DNA from: Shinisaurus crocodilurus
Taxonomy: Eukaryota; Chordata; Lepidosauria; Squamata; Shinisauridae
NCBI GenBank assembly: GCA_021292165.1
Contig: JAHFWL010001250.1
Location: 1-64,000, forward strand
Direction of reading: 5' to 3'
Length of the DNA stretch: 64,000 nucleotides
Shown: one piece after another, positions 21,351 through 32,257 of the stretch
Layout: each line of letters begins with the position of its first letter
How positions within the stretch are numbered: position 1 is the first letter of the stretch
Notes under the pieces: generated by a model
Told to the model about the DNA's origin: nothing
Seen by the model: the letters and a program-made list of their open reading frames with translations, nothing else
Database searches by the model: none
Position numbers and translations under genes: made by a program

Positions 21351-21874
21351 CTATATATATCTATCTATCTATCAGCCTTCACAAACCTGGTGCCCTCCAG
21401 ATGTTTTGGACAGCAACTCCCAGAATTCCTGACAATTGGCTATGCTGGCTGAGGCTGCTGGGAGTTGAAGTCCAAAACATCTGGAGGGCACTAGGTTGAG
21501 GAAAGCTGGTATATCTATCTGTCTATCTCAGATAATATATAAATGCAGGAGTAAATTAAGTGTGCAAATCAAAATCTAAAGAAGCAATTGAGATGACATT
21601 ATTTCCTCAATGTAAGGAGAAAGGCAATTATTACGTACATTTTAACATCTGGACAAAACAAAAGCAATTGGAAATACCAGAGCATATGTGATCCCAAAGT
21701 CAGGGTCAAATTCAGCTCACTTATTTCTTGGAAAACCATCCAATCCCAAAAAAGGTCACACCTCAATAAATGTTGTTGGGTTTAAAAAAAAAAAATGGTT
21801 ACAAAAACAAATGTTAAGTAAAGCATCAGGTCACAATCTATTGTAAGTGCAAAAGGGTCAACATCCAGCACTGG

Positions 21875-22146
21875 CAGAGCTGGCCCTACCATTAGTCAAA
21901 GTGAGGCGGCCACCTCAGGCAGCAGATGCTGCAGGAGGCAGGGAGAAGCAACAAGTTGTTAGAGGACAGAGCTCCATGTGCCACAGCAACTTGCCCTGCA
22001 TGCCCTGAGCAACTCTGCTGCCCTGAGGTGCCGCATTCCATTGCCAGCATTGACAGATTCAACAGTTTCTGTTCATGGAATAGAGGGTGGGGAGGGGCGC
22101 CATCTTGTCTCTCACTTCAGGCAGCAAAATGGCTCAGTCAGCCCTG
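21875..22146. mobile_element. Non-autonomous hAT-type element
   Basis: Begins cagagctggccctaccatta, ends cagcaaaatggctcagtcag-ccctg; the family shares gaggcggccacctcaggcag and gcgccatcttgtctctc. Target duplication not clear. Confidence 0.65.
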
Positions 22147-22534
22147 CCTCCAGGTGAATATCATAATGATTGAAAACATTAAGTTGGAGATCCAGGCTGA
22201 ATTCCTGCAAAGAGCTGGCCATTTCCCCCACTTTCCCAGACTATGTGTTAGGAGCAGCTTGGCTGGGAAGCACAGCAGCTCCATCTGGTGGCCACTTTTC
22301 AGAAGGCTGCCTGGCCTACAGCATACTACTTGCAGGGTTCAGCCCCAAACCTCCAGCCGTTCCCAGGCTTGTTAATGCAGACCAGCTGGGAACTGCAGGA
22401 AGCCCTACATAAGCGCTTCCTCTCCCCTCAAGCCTTTGCCACAGCAATATGAGTCATTGTGGTGTCTGTGCTAGTTCCTGACTCCGGTGCCCAGCCCATG
22501 TTCAACCTGCATCTGCTCCTGACCTATGCTTCTT

Positions 22535-22720
22535 GCCTCTGGCCCCACCTTGCCTGGTTTGTGTCTGACCTCTGCTTGTTACTGGACTTGCTTCTTGTCT
22601 CTGGCCCCACCTTGCCTGATACATGCCTGACCTCTGCTTGTTCTTAGACTTTGCTCACACCTCTGGCCCTTCCCCACTGTGTCTGACTATTGCCTGCTCT
22701 GGACTCTGTTTGTCTCTGTC
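22535..22720. repeat. 62-bp tandem repeat, three units
   Basis: cctctggccccaccttgcct-like units start near 22535, 22597 and 22659. Lies between two related hAT-type elements. Confidence 0.7.
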
Positions 22721-22853
22721 CTACATCCACCTCCATCACCCCTGGCATTCCAGCCCAGGACCCTTGCTGTTCATGTCCCAGACCTGATACTGTGCCCATG
22801 GTCACATTTGCTTCTTATATCCTCTTTTCCCCTCAGGAGGTAAAGTGTATGGA

Positions 22854-23108
22854 CAGGGCTGGCCCTACCATTAGGCAGAGTGAGGCAGTCACTTCAGGTG
22901 GCAGCAGCTGTGTGCTGTGAGCCACACAGCCAGCTTGTTCCCCCAAAGTTAACTTGCTGCCTTCAGGTATGGTGAAGGATGCTGTCCCAATTGCCAGGGT
23001 GAGTGGAAGAAAATATCAACTATCAGTCCAGTTGGCTTTTATACATAGAATGGGAGGGGCCGCCATCTTTTTCTTTGCCTCAGGCAGCAAAATGTCTTGG
23101 GCCAGCGG
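22854..23108. mobile_element. Non-autonomous hAT-type element, second copy
   Basis: Begins cagggctggccctaccatta and ends cagcaaaatgtcttgggcca; same family as 21875-22146. Confidence 0.65.
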
Positions 23109-23261
23109 CCAAGTATGTATATTTAGGTAAAAGATGTAGGTTCCTTTTCGGTCTCACAAAGTTATGAAAAAAGGGTTTTCCAAGAGACAGATGGGTTACA
23201 TTTGGAAATAATGCTAAACTATGTTGTTGTTTTTTAGTGTTGTGAATGAGCTTCAGGCTTG

Positions 23262-23668
23262 TGAGCTCCCTACCTCTCTCCTCCACCAGCACAGCTGCAT
23301 GCGGTGAAGATTGGAAGCTTTTGCTTTCAACTAATTGCGGTTTGTTGTTACATCTGAACCCAGACAAACTGTGGTTAGTTTTAACTATGGTTTAGGGCAG
23401 GGGTGGACAACCAGCCGACATAGCCAAAGGTGAGGGCAACTGGGAGTTCTAGGCCAAAACATCTGGAGGGCCACAAGTTGACCAACCCCGGCTTAGGGAA
23501 ACAAGTCAACTTCAAACCATCATTTCTGATCCCGACTTATTTTGCTAAACCATAGATAAGATAAACCACTGTTCTGGGTTCGGACAGAACAACAACAAAC
23601 TACAGTTAGTTGAAAATGGAAGTGAAAGCTTCCACTCACTTCCTCGGAGCCTGGTGGAGGAGGAAAGG
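23262..23668. mobile_element. Foldback element opened by a palindromic MITE
   Basis: Arms: ctcctccaccag ... tttagggc (23278-23397) and gcttaggg ... ctggtggagg (23504-23660). A 'ccaaaacatctggagggcca' type palindromic element sits between them. Confidence 0.6.
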
Positions 23669-23938
23669 GAAGTGGAGATTCATGCACATAATACTAAACC
23701 ATAGTTTAGCATTATGTCCTCCGAACCCATTCGTTAAGTCTGTGGCTTTTCTTCATATATGATTCTTTATGCTTAAAAAGAAATGCCTTGTCCATGAAGC
23801 CCCCTCCTACACACTAAACGTTTACAAGGGTTTTGTTCCGAGCTATTTCTTTTATGATAAAACTAGCTGGGACTTGTTCTCTTCCCACCCCCACCTCAAA
23901 CTTGTAGCGTCCCACCCCCACCCCACTTGTAGCGTTCT

Positions 23939-24510
23939 CTACCCCGTGTGGGTCCGTTCGTGTTTGATAAGCAGCCATTTGTGACTGAATCTTTTCTCAC
24001 AGAAAGAGCATTTATACGGCCTCTCCCCTGTGTGGGTTCTCTCATGCCTGATCAGGTCCGAGCGCTCAAAGAATGTTTTCCCACAGTAAGGGCATTTGTG
24101 GGGTTTTTCCGCTATGTGGATGCGTAAGTGTCTCATGAGATGGTCCTTGCGACTGAGGCTTTTCCCACACTTAGGACACTGAAATGGTGTCTCCTGACCT
24201 CTTTTATGTTTAGGTAGGCCCAAGTCCTCCCTGAATCCTTCCTCAGGAATAACATGTGCCTTTCCTTTGTACCACACTAGACTTTCACAAAGCGCCTTGT
24301 TTGCCACACCAGGAATGCACTGACTCATTCGATTCCTGGGGTGGTTTCGTTGCTGTCTCTTTGAGCTGTGCTGATCCTCGGAGGATTTCCCCACTTCCCA
24401 GTCCTGAGAAATGTTCTCTGTCACTCTCCTTTGGAAGGCCTCATTCAGCTCCACCAGCTCAGAATTTTCAAGCTGACTGTTCTCATCACACTCGCTCACC
24501 TCCATGTAAT
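23939..24510 (-). CDS. Terminal zinc-finger exon, gene B (three C2H2 fingers)
   Basis: The acceptor is a long pyrimidine tract ending cccaaag at 24511, phase 1. The exon begins D-YMEVSECDENSQLENSEL, a spacer typical of reptile SCAN/KRAB finger exons, and then has three consecutive C2H2 fingers: CPKCGKSLSRKDHLMRHLRIH, split here as CPKCGKSLSRKD and HLMRHLRIH; CPYCGKTFFERSDLIRHERTH, with contact region ERSDL; and CSFCEKRFSHKWLLIKH. The TGERP-type linkers are present. The stop TAG follows directly after HTG. Three fingers is few for this family, so the array may have been shortened. The protein would bind about nine bases of DNA in the nucleus. The upstream exon is 27811-27937, which also ends in phase 1. 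Confidence 0.85.
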
Positions 24511-24679
24511 CTTTGGGAATGAAACACAAAGAAGAAGAAAAAAAGAGAAATCTCATCATGTTATATCAAGGGATCTTTTTCTTGCCTAAAGTTCCAACAT
24601 CCTTCAGGCTTGGGGGGCCCTATGGAAAAATGGAGAGAACCAGTGGGATATGGCCATCTCTGGATATAAACTCTATAGG

Positions 24680-24998
24680 AAGGACAGGGAAGGGCATACT
24701 GGAGGAGGTGCTGCTCTGTATGTCAGAGGGCATAGCGTTGAGCAGACTAGAAAACCTAAAAGAGGCAGACTCTTCCACAGAAGCTATTAGTCCTCATGGC
24801 TATATGCTACCTCCAGTATCAGAGGCAGTATGCCTATGTACACCAGTTGCTGGGGAACATGGGTGGGAGGGTGCTCTTTCCCTCATGTCCTGCTTGTGGG
24901 TTTCCCGTGGGCAGCTGGTTGGCCATTTTGTGAACAGAATGCTAGACCAGATGGACCCTTGGTCTGATCCAGCACGGCTGCTCTTATGATCCTAAGAA
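24680..24998 (+). mobile_element. CR1-type 3' tail
   Basis: atcagaggcagtatgcctat, cctgcttgtgggtttcccgt, agatggacccttggtctgat and a final cttatgatcctaag; intronic in gene B. Confidence 0.75.
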
Positions 24999-25137
24999 CA
25001 AAACCATGAAATCAGGGTCAGCAAACATTAGAGAAAACTCAATTAAGATAGCATCGTGGTGGCGCTTAACACCACTAATACTGGATAGGATCTATGGCTC
25101 CACTTAACCCTAAATGCTGGTGTCACTATCATAAAGA

Positions 25138-25430
25138 GGTGGGAACATCCTTCAGCACGAGGGCCAAATTCCATTTCGGAGAAGCTCTCGGGGGCCACAT
25201 TCCAGTGGTGGGCAGGCCTGAAGGCAAAAGGGGTGGGGCCAAAAATACCACAATATTTTAGTTTAAAGCTCTTGCTGCCAGTCTCTAGGCCAACCTTTTA
25301 GAATCTACACAAAAGCTGGGAAACTACCCAACAATCGGTGGTGAGGAGAAAGAGGTGTGGCCATCTGGGGAAACCTGGAAGTCCAGATTTGGCCCCTGGA
25401 CCTGCGGCTCCCCACCCCTCCTGTAAAGGC
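25138..25430. mobile_element. H1 element copy, reverse orientation
   Basis: gagggccaaattccatttcgg at the left and ggacctgcggctccccaccc at the right, with the usual core (accaacaatcggtggtgagg region altered). Confidence 0.7.
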
Positions 25431-25704
25431 ACTGGCAAATACCATCATATGTGATGGGCATGAAGGGAGGTTCAATAGTTCTGATCTCAAGTGTTCTATG
25501 AATGTAACAAAATTGTTAATATTAGGACTCAGCTAGACCCTAAACTAGCACTGGTGCTATCTATATTTTTTGGTGGGAAATGCAAATCTTCCCTACAAAG
25601 CGTTGGATGGTGGCGGCTCAACTACTTGTACCACAAATCGGAATCTCAGCTGACGTTACATCAACGGTAACAATATTTTTGGGCTACCATCTTCTTAGCC
25701 AGTG

Positions 25705-25945
25705 TGCCAGTGTGGCGTAGTGGTGAGAGTGTTGGACTGGGACTTGGGAAATCCAGGTTCTAGTCCCTGCTCGGCCATGAAACTCACTGGGTGACTTTGG
25801 GCCAGTCACGAATTCTCAGCCTAACCTACCTCACAGGGTTTTTGTGAGGATAAAATGGAGAGGAGGAAGATAATGTAAGCCGCCTTGGGTTCCTTGCAGG
25901 AAAAAAGGTGGGATATAAATATAATAAATAAATAAATAAAATAAG
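25705..25945 (+). mobile_element. Sauria-type tRNA SINE
   Basis: Full-length plus copy: cagtgtggcgtagtggtgag head, ggccagtcacgaattctcag core, ATAAATAA tail. It lies in the gene B intron between linker and finger exons. Confidence 0.87.
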
Positions 25946-26206
25946 CAAAAAAACATACAAGCAAACTAAGGACACGTGATACACAGCAGGACAGGGACTC
26001 ATTTACGGCTACTTGGTTTTGCTTTATTAATTTCATCCAGGACAACGAATCAGGGCAAAGACAACCTGCATCACATGGAAAAATATGGGCAGACACCTTA
26101 CATGTCTGGATGTATGACCCATTTTTTTTGGTTAACTGACAAGTCTGTAATACCACAGCTGTATGAACTTACGATCCATTAAAATAATAATGAACTCGCT
26201 GGTGCC

Positions 26207-26733
26207 TGTTTTATTTTGTTCTATACTGTTTACTGCCTCACTTATTGTTTTATAAGTGGATTTTATAAAATTCAATAAAATATTTTATAAAAACAGTTCC
26301 TACACCCTTTAAAGATTTTGGAGCATATCCCTGTGCCAGGCTCCACTCTCTGTGTTGCATCTAGCTTGTGGAACTCCTTCCACTGATGTGGTCCATCAAA
26401 GTCTAACCCTAGCCTTGTTCAGGTATTATTAAACTGAATAGAGTAAACATGCGAGGAGAGGGAGCACTCTAGCCTCACCGCCACCCCTCCTCGCGCCTTT
26501 CCTTCACCTTGTACTTGTGGAGGGTGACATTCTGAAGGGCCTTCTCAGTGGTGGCCCCACACCTCTGGAATCAACTTCCATCAGGAGTTTGTCAGGCCCC
26601 TAGTTTGCTCAAAAAACCTTAAAAGGGTGTGGGAACTGTTTTCATAAAATATTTTATTGAATTTTATAAAATCAACTTATAAAAAATATAACAAGTAAGA
26701 CATTAAAACATTATAGAACAAAATGAAACAGAG
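26207..26733. mobile_element. Inverted-arm element with ~105-bp arms
   Basis: The left arm (cctgttttattttgttctat ... cagttcctacaccctttaaa) is mirrored by 26625-26733 (aaagggtgtgggaactgttt ... tagaacaaaatgaaacag). Between them are 313 bp with a LINE-like piece (gccttctcagtggtggcccc). Confidence 0.65.
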
Positions 26734-26879
26734 CTTCAGGAAAGCTCTGAAGAGCCACATGTTTTTGCTGATCTTCCCTTGTCTGGCCCATTGGTTTTTA
26801 TTGGTAAGTTTTGTTTTTATTGACTTTAATTGGTAATCTCTGATTTTATTGAAACATATTTTAATTTTATCATTTGTTA

Positions 26880-27093
26880 TTAGTTATATCCCACCTTTTC
26901 CCCAAGGAAATCAAGGCAACTTACATGAGCCTCCTCCTCCTCTCCATTTTATCCTCACAACAACCCTGTGAGGTAGGTTAGGCTGAGAGTCAGTGACTGG
27001 TCCAAAATCACCCAGTGATGGCCAAGTGGGGACTAGAACCGGATCTCCTGAGACCCAGTCCAACACTCTGACCACTAGACCACACTGGTTCTC
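26880..27093 (-). mobile_element. Sauria-type tRNA SINE
   Basis: Minus copy from tatatcccaccttttcccc to ctagaccacactggttctcc, with a small deletion in the core (tcacccagtgatggccaagt). Confidence 0.83.
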
Positions 27094-27810
27094 CTTTTAT
27101 GGATTTTTAAATTGTATCCATTTTGTGTGGTTTTTATCTTGAACACCACCGATAAATAGAAGGATAGGACACAGCCTCCTGTATCTGTGGAAGCTCGCAG
27201 TTGAGAACCCTGGATTTCCAGCGTTCAAGTTGCATGGAGAGCCTCCATGGATACAGGAGGCTCCCCTCTTCAGAACGTCGCCCTCCATGAGTTCAGGGCA
27301 ATGGAAACATGTAAGGAGGGGAGTGGGGCTTGTGCACTCCCTCTCCTCGCCTGCTTAGGTTTATAATGCTGGAACAGGGCTCCTGTTCCGTTTCCAGAGA
27401 TTGATAAAAAGACCTTTCAGTTCAGGCAGGTTTCTCATCTGGACAGACTTTTCATTAGGAGTAGGCCGAGGTTGTAGGCCATGGATCACTTTTAATAATT
27501 TAGTACTGAATTCAATGTTGTAGCCATTGCAAAAAGACCATGAAAAAGTTACTTCCAACACACACACACACACACACGACTAGAGCACCCTTTGCCAACC
27601 TGGTGCCTTCCAGATGCATTTAACTGCAACTCCCATGATGCCCAGGCAGGGAATCATGGGAGTTGCACTCCAACACATCTGGAGGGCACTAGGCTGGGAA
27701 AGGCTGGACAAGAGCATCTCCAGAGCACCCTTTGGGGAGAGGAGGAGGCAAGGTTGGTGCCTACTCATGAACCCCAGAGCATCCAAGAATTCAACAGAAG
27801 AAACCCTCAC

Positions 27811-27937
27811 CTCGCAACCTGCTATCCCCGCCACACTCCTGCTTGACCTCCCGAGATGGTTCTCGTTCTCCTGGTCCAGATGATCCCTGCTCCACCTCCA
27901 AGGAACTGGTGGCTGCCTCCTCTAGTAGAGTCAGTAT
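27811..27937 (-). CDS. Linker exon between SCAN and fingers (gene B)
   Basis: This is a 127-bp open exon with acceptor AG at 27939-27938 and donor GTGAGG. It begins ILTLLEEAATSSLEVEQ and continues with an acidic, glycine/serine-rich stretch ending SRLRG. Phase 0 to 1 lets it join the SCAN exon on one side and the finger exon at 23939-24510 directly on the other. No KRAB-A-like sequence was found between this exon and the fingers, so gene B appears to be a SCAN-only finger gene. Confidence 0.65.
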
Positions 27938-28787
27938 CTGGAAATGCAGGGAGAGTCTCTTTTAGAGCAGAGTGAGAAGACCGGACATACAAAACATACA
28001 GATAGCATTTAACGCCTTTACTACAGAGTAAGATTTACAATTCCATTAAGTCCAGTTTGTCAGCGAAATTGTGCAAGACTGCAATAATTTCACCACCACC
28101 CCTTATGGTGGGAATGTGACACCATTCCAAATTTGTGGCAACCCATTTTCTACTAACGTGAACTGATAATAAAATCTCAGGTGATGTCGGATCCTAAGCT
28201 AGCTTTGCTTTCCCTCTTTGTTGGGGAAAATAAATCTGCCACCATACAAAGAAACGGTCATCTTTATGCTCGACAAGTTATAGCATCTAATCTGAAGTGC
28301 GACAAAGCTCAAACTCTAAATCTTAGTGGCAGAAAAACTCACTAGCCAGGTAAGGATGCTCCAAAGACAGCAAGACACAGACCCCTATGCTAGTACCTGC
28401 TGCTTTATGGGCTAAATCAGAAATGAACAAATGGAACAATTTGGCAGGACTCTTTTCGGCAGATGTGATCTGTCTATAATCAATCAGTAATGAATTGTAT
28501 TGCTTTCAATCATCTGTATATACCCTCTTTGGTTGGTTGTTTTTGTAATATTCTTATAGAATTTTTAAAATAAGAAATATTTTTTTAAAAAGAAAGAAGA
28601 CTGGTCATACAAAGGCTACATCCTGCACCCTGGGCCATAGTCAGCCACCTTAGCCCTTGCCAACACAGACTGCAATTTAGGAGAGGCAGTCGGCAGAGAC
28701 GATGCTTACCATCTGCAGCTCCCTTTCACTCTACATCCCACTACAGACTTTGGCCCTTTCACGACGATCAGGATGCAACTCGCTCAC

Positions 28788-29531
28788 CTGCTGTTCCTGT
28801 CTGTTGACCTCTCGTTGCATCCGCAAGAAATCCTCGGCCAGGGCCACCGCCAGGGCACAGGTCTCTGGGCCACGTTCCTTCACCCAGCTCTGGATCTCCG
28901 GTGGCAGGACAGTCAGGAACTGCTCCAGGATCAGAAGCTCCAGGATCTGCTCCTTGGTGTGTCTCTCGACCTTTAGCCACCCGTGGCAAAGTTCCCGGAG
29001 CTGGCTGTAAGCCTCTCTCGGCCCCTCGGCCTCCTGGTAGCAGAAACGCCTGAAGTGCTGACGCTGGTTCTCCCTCCTCATGGCGTCCCTTTGCAAGATG
29101 GCCGCCTTCACCTTCCCATAGTCCTGTCTGTCTCTGGCTTCCAGCCTAATGAAGGCCTGCTCAGCTTCACCGCCAAGGGCTGGCAGGAGTCGGGTCACCC
29201 ACTCTTCCCTGCGCCACCGGCAAGCTTCAGCCACTTGCTCAAAGGAGACCAGGAAGGCTTTTGTATCATCCCATGCCCTGGGCTCCTCCGGCGACTGTGG
29301 GATTGCCCAGTGCGACTGAGGGGCCTCCACTGTCTTCAGAAACTCCTGCCATTGGGCTTCCCAATGCTGAAATAACCCCTCACAGGGTTCCTGTTTAACC
29401 AGCTGTGCCCCTGGTATTCTCTGAAGGACTTCACCGATACTCCCCGCCTGGAGGACGTGCGGCTCTTTCCTGATGCTCTGGGATCCCTCTGCTTGCATGC
29501 GGCCGAGTGGCTCTTGCCCCTCCATTTTCAT
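28788..29531 (-). CDS. Extended SCAN (ESCAN) exon, SCAN zinc-finger gene B
   Basis: This is a 248-codon first coding exon, [13 protein letters not shown] at the start, ending EQQ at donor GTGAGC. It has the same architecture as the gene A exon: a leader, a capsid-N-like segment ([32 protein letters not shown]), then SCAN proper ([50 protein letters not shown]). It is intact with no internal stop. A second in-frame ATG lies at 29525, and either could start translation. The coding frame could read on past the donor, but GTGAGC after CAG is a good splice site at the same place as in gene A. Role: dimerisation module of a nuclear DNA-binding protein. Confidence 0.88.
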
Positions 29532-29708
29532 TGTTGCCCAAATGCACAGTAATAATCTCAGGATGGAAGCCTTGGGGTGGGGGACAGGAACATACACAAG
29601 ATTTATTTATTTATTGGATTCATATCAAAGAATGGCACTTGTGAAGAAATCCAGCCTCAAAGGGAGGAGGGGTTAATTGGGAGAAGGCCTGTTCCCTTTG
29701 TGGGATGC

Positions 29709-29950
29709 TTATTTTATTTATTTATTTATTATTTATTTATTATATTTATACCCCGCCTTTTTTCCTGCAAGGCTTACATAATCCTCCTTCTCCTCTCCAT
29801 TTTATCCTCACAACAACCCTGTGTGGTAGGTTAGGCTGAGAGTCAGTGACTGGCCCAAAGTCACCCAGTGAGTTTCACGACCGAGCGGGGACTAGAACCC
29901 AGATCTCCCGAGTCCCAGTCCAACACTCTCACCACTATGCCACACTGGAC
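29709..29950 (-). mobile_element. Sauria-type tRNA SINE
   Basis: Full-length minus copy with a long TTTA tail, just upstream of the gene B SCAN exon. Confidence 0.87.
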
Positions 29951-31093
29951 GCTTTGAGCAAGCTGAGGTGATTTACCATCTCCTTATCAGGTTGCTGCTG
30001 GGCAATTCCCTCCCCAAGGCCATCTTGCCTGCCAGCTAAATCTGCCCCAATAACTCTCAGCTGGGAGGACTGTGGAAAGATGCCCTCATCTGGAGATGGC
30101 AAGCGAGATGGGGGGGCTGAGAGTTGACTGGCTAAGGAAAATCTGCCCAGTTACCAAGGGAGGGGGTTAAAAGGCTGCCCCAGGAAAGAGTTCTTTGTTT
30201 CTTGTCCCCGTGATGTCAACTGACCATGGTGTGTAGGCCAACGTAAGGCCTCGCTGGATTTCTGCCCAAGGAGAGTCCCTCCTGGCCTGGGTAAGAAGCT
30301 GATTAGCCAAAGCTAATTATATTCTTGACTGTGATATGCCAAAGGCGTATGTGGAAGCCATTCTGTATTTCTACCCTTCTCCTTTTTCACTTTCCTCTTT
30401 TAATCCTTTTTACTCTTTTAAATAAATTTTATATCTACCTCAACTGAGTGTGGTTTCTTCCAATTCGACTCAGTGCTACCTTCAGCGCCTCAGAACAAGT
30501 GACTGGCTACCTAATTGTGTTTCAGGGTAGGGAAGCTGTAAGAGAGGGCCGTGGCTTGCACCTTTATTCCAGTCTCCCCCAATGGATCCGTGAGGCCCGA
30601 GGTCCCCTTTCTCGAGCTTTAGCAGATGATAAAGAGGTGGTGGCAGCATACTGGTAAGGTTTGACCGGTCTGCCTTGCAGGAGTGTCAGGAGGATTTTTC
30701 CTTCACTGCACTCAACAATAAAATCCAGATTAAATACAAAATCTTAAAGAAGGGGCCGACCTAGCCTCCTTCAGCATGGAGTCCCACTGCCTAGATGCAG
30801 CCACCTGGAAGGTGCTCTCTCTTGCATCTTCACCAAATGTGCCTCTGAAGATGGAGGTATTGAGAGAAGGGCCTCCTCGGAAGATATTAAAACCTGGGCA
30901 GGCTCATATGGGAAAAGGCAGTCTTTCAGGTAGCCTGCTCTCAAGCCAAATAGGGCTTTACAGGTCATAACCAGCACTTTGAATTATGCCCAGTAGCCAG
31001 TGAACCTCTTGTAACAATGGAGTCACATAATGTTCACCTTCTAGGTATGTGTGTCACACACACACCATATTAAAAGAATAGGAATGTATCACC
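29951..31093. other. Gene-free stretch upstream of the gene B SCAN exon
   Basis: Contains a probable LINE-derived piece at about 30690-31015 (caaatagggctttacaggtc, ccagcactttgaattatgcc) and otherwise nothing recognised. Confidence 0.45.
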
Positions 31094-31228
31094 GTTCCCC
31101 AACCTTGGTGCCCTCCAGAGGTTTTGGTCTACAACTTCCATCAGTCCCAGCCAGCATGGCCAATTGTCAGGGATTATGGGAGTTGTAGTCCAAAACATCT
31201 GGCGGGCACTAGGTTGGGGAAGGCTGGA
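31094..31228. mobile_element. Palindromic MITE, 'ACAACTCCCA' family
   Basis: ttggtgccctccagaggttt ... ccaaaacatctggcgggcac; the two halves are inverted copies. Other copies of the family: 9040-9180, 21005-21143, 21375-21514, 27588-27708, 39570-39675, 48104-48186 (half), 55927-56064, 62231-62361. Confidence 0.75.
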
Positions 31229-31418
31229 ATGTGGGAACTGTCCTTCCTAGATCAGAATGATGATTCATTGAGAGTTAGACAGCCACGGAACATTCCTGTT
31301 TTGTTTTGCTCTCATGGCTAATGGCTGATAGGCAAATGGGTCTAATTCTTTTTAAAAGACATCTTAGTGGTCCTCGCCGTATTTCGTGGAAGCAGAGGCA
31401 GTGCGAGGGGGTGGCCCA

Positions 31419-31852
31419 CTAGGGCTGGAGCTTCCCATCTTTCATTTGGAGCCCCAATCTCTGGGATGCCATCTGCCCCGGCACGCTGCTGTCCATGGGC
31501 ACTTGTTGAAAGAAAGGGACAGGGGCCCCGAGTATCTCTCCTGCATCTGATCCCCCTGGATTAGCTGGCTTTTTGCCCACATGTGCTTCAGCTTCTGCTG
31601 CCCCCCTCCCCCTGAATTTTTCTGCCTGAGATTTCTTCTGAAATCAAAAGCCTTCCTCTCCCCTGTCTATACATCCGTTTTTACAAATGGGGGGGGGGTC
31701 TTTAGGAGACAGGGTCCTTTAAAGACACACACAGAGAGACTTTAGAGCATATGTAAACTAGCATATGAAAATTTGTGCGCTTTTTTTAGTCCTGTGGGCC
31801 TGAGCCCCGGATCTTTTCAGTACCTAGCACCTTCTCAGCACCTAGCACCGCC
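31419..31852. repeat. Unclassified ~420-bp repeat, copy 2
   Basis: Same orientation as 16409-16812 and similar throughout, with small indels. The identity of the family is unknown to me. Confidence 0.7.
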
Positions 31853-32257
31853 CCTCTGAGGAAGGGAATTCCATAACCTGCACTGAACTCTTCCCTTATT
31901 CTCCTTCAGCACCTTCCTCATTTAATGCTATTGACCCTTTGGCTTGTTTCCTCCTGATGTAATTGTTCCGCCGCCCCTTAAGTATTAGTATTTTTTAATC
32001 ATGTTAGTCATTGGCTTCTCAGGACCTTTCCTCGAATGCCTTATTGCCAAGTATACAATCATAGTACACCTTTATATTGACAGTGTTCCTGCCCCATTTT
32101 TATTTTTCCAGGTTTGCACAAAGAATTCATGTCTTAAAACTGGGGTGTTGAACCTCTTCCAGCCTGAGGGCCAAATTCCATTTCGAAGAAGCTGCTGGGA
32201 GGGGGCTTGGGGGGGTAGACAAAGGGGGTGGGGCTGAAACACCAAGAATACCAGCAC

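Noticed and set aside
22170..22920. Open frames of 60-150 codons in this region
   Set aside because: They run across hAT-type ends and a tandem repeat, with no domain or splice support.
28768..28989. Second minus-strand frame within the gene B SCAN exon
   Set aside because: A shadow frame of the SCAN coding sequence.
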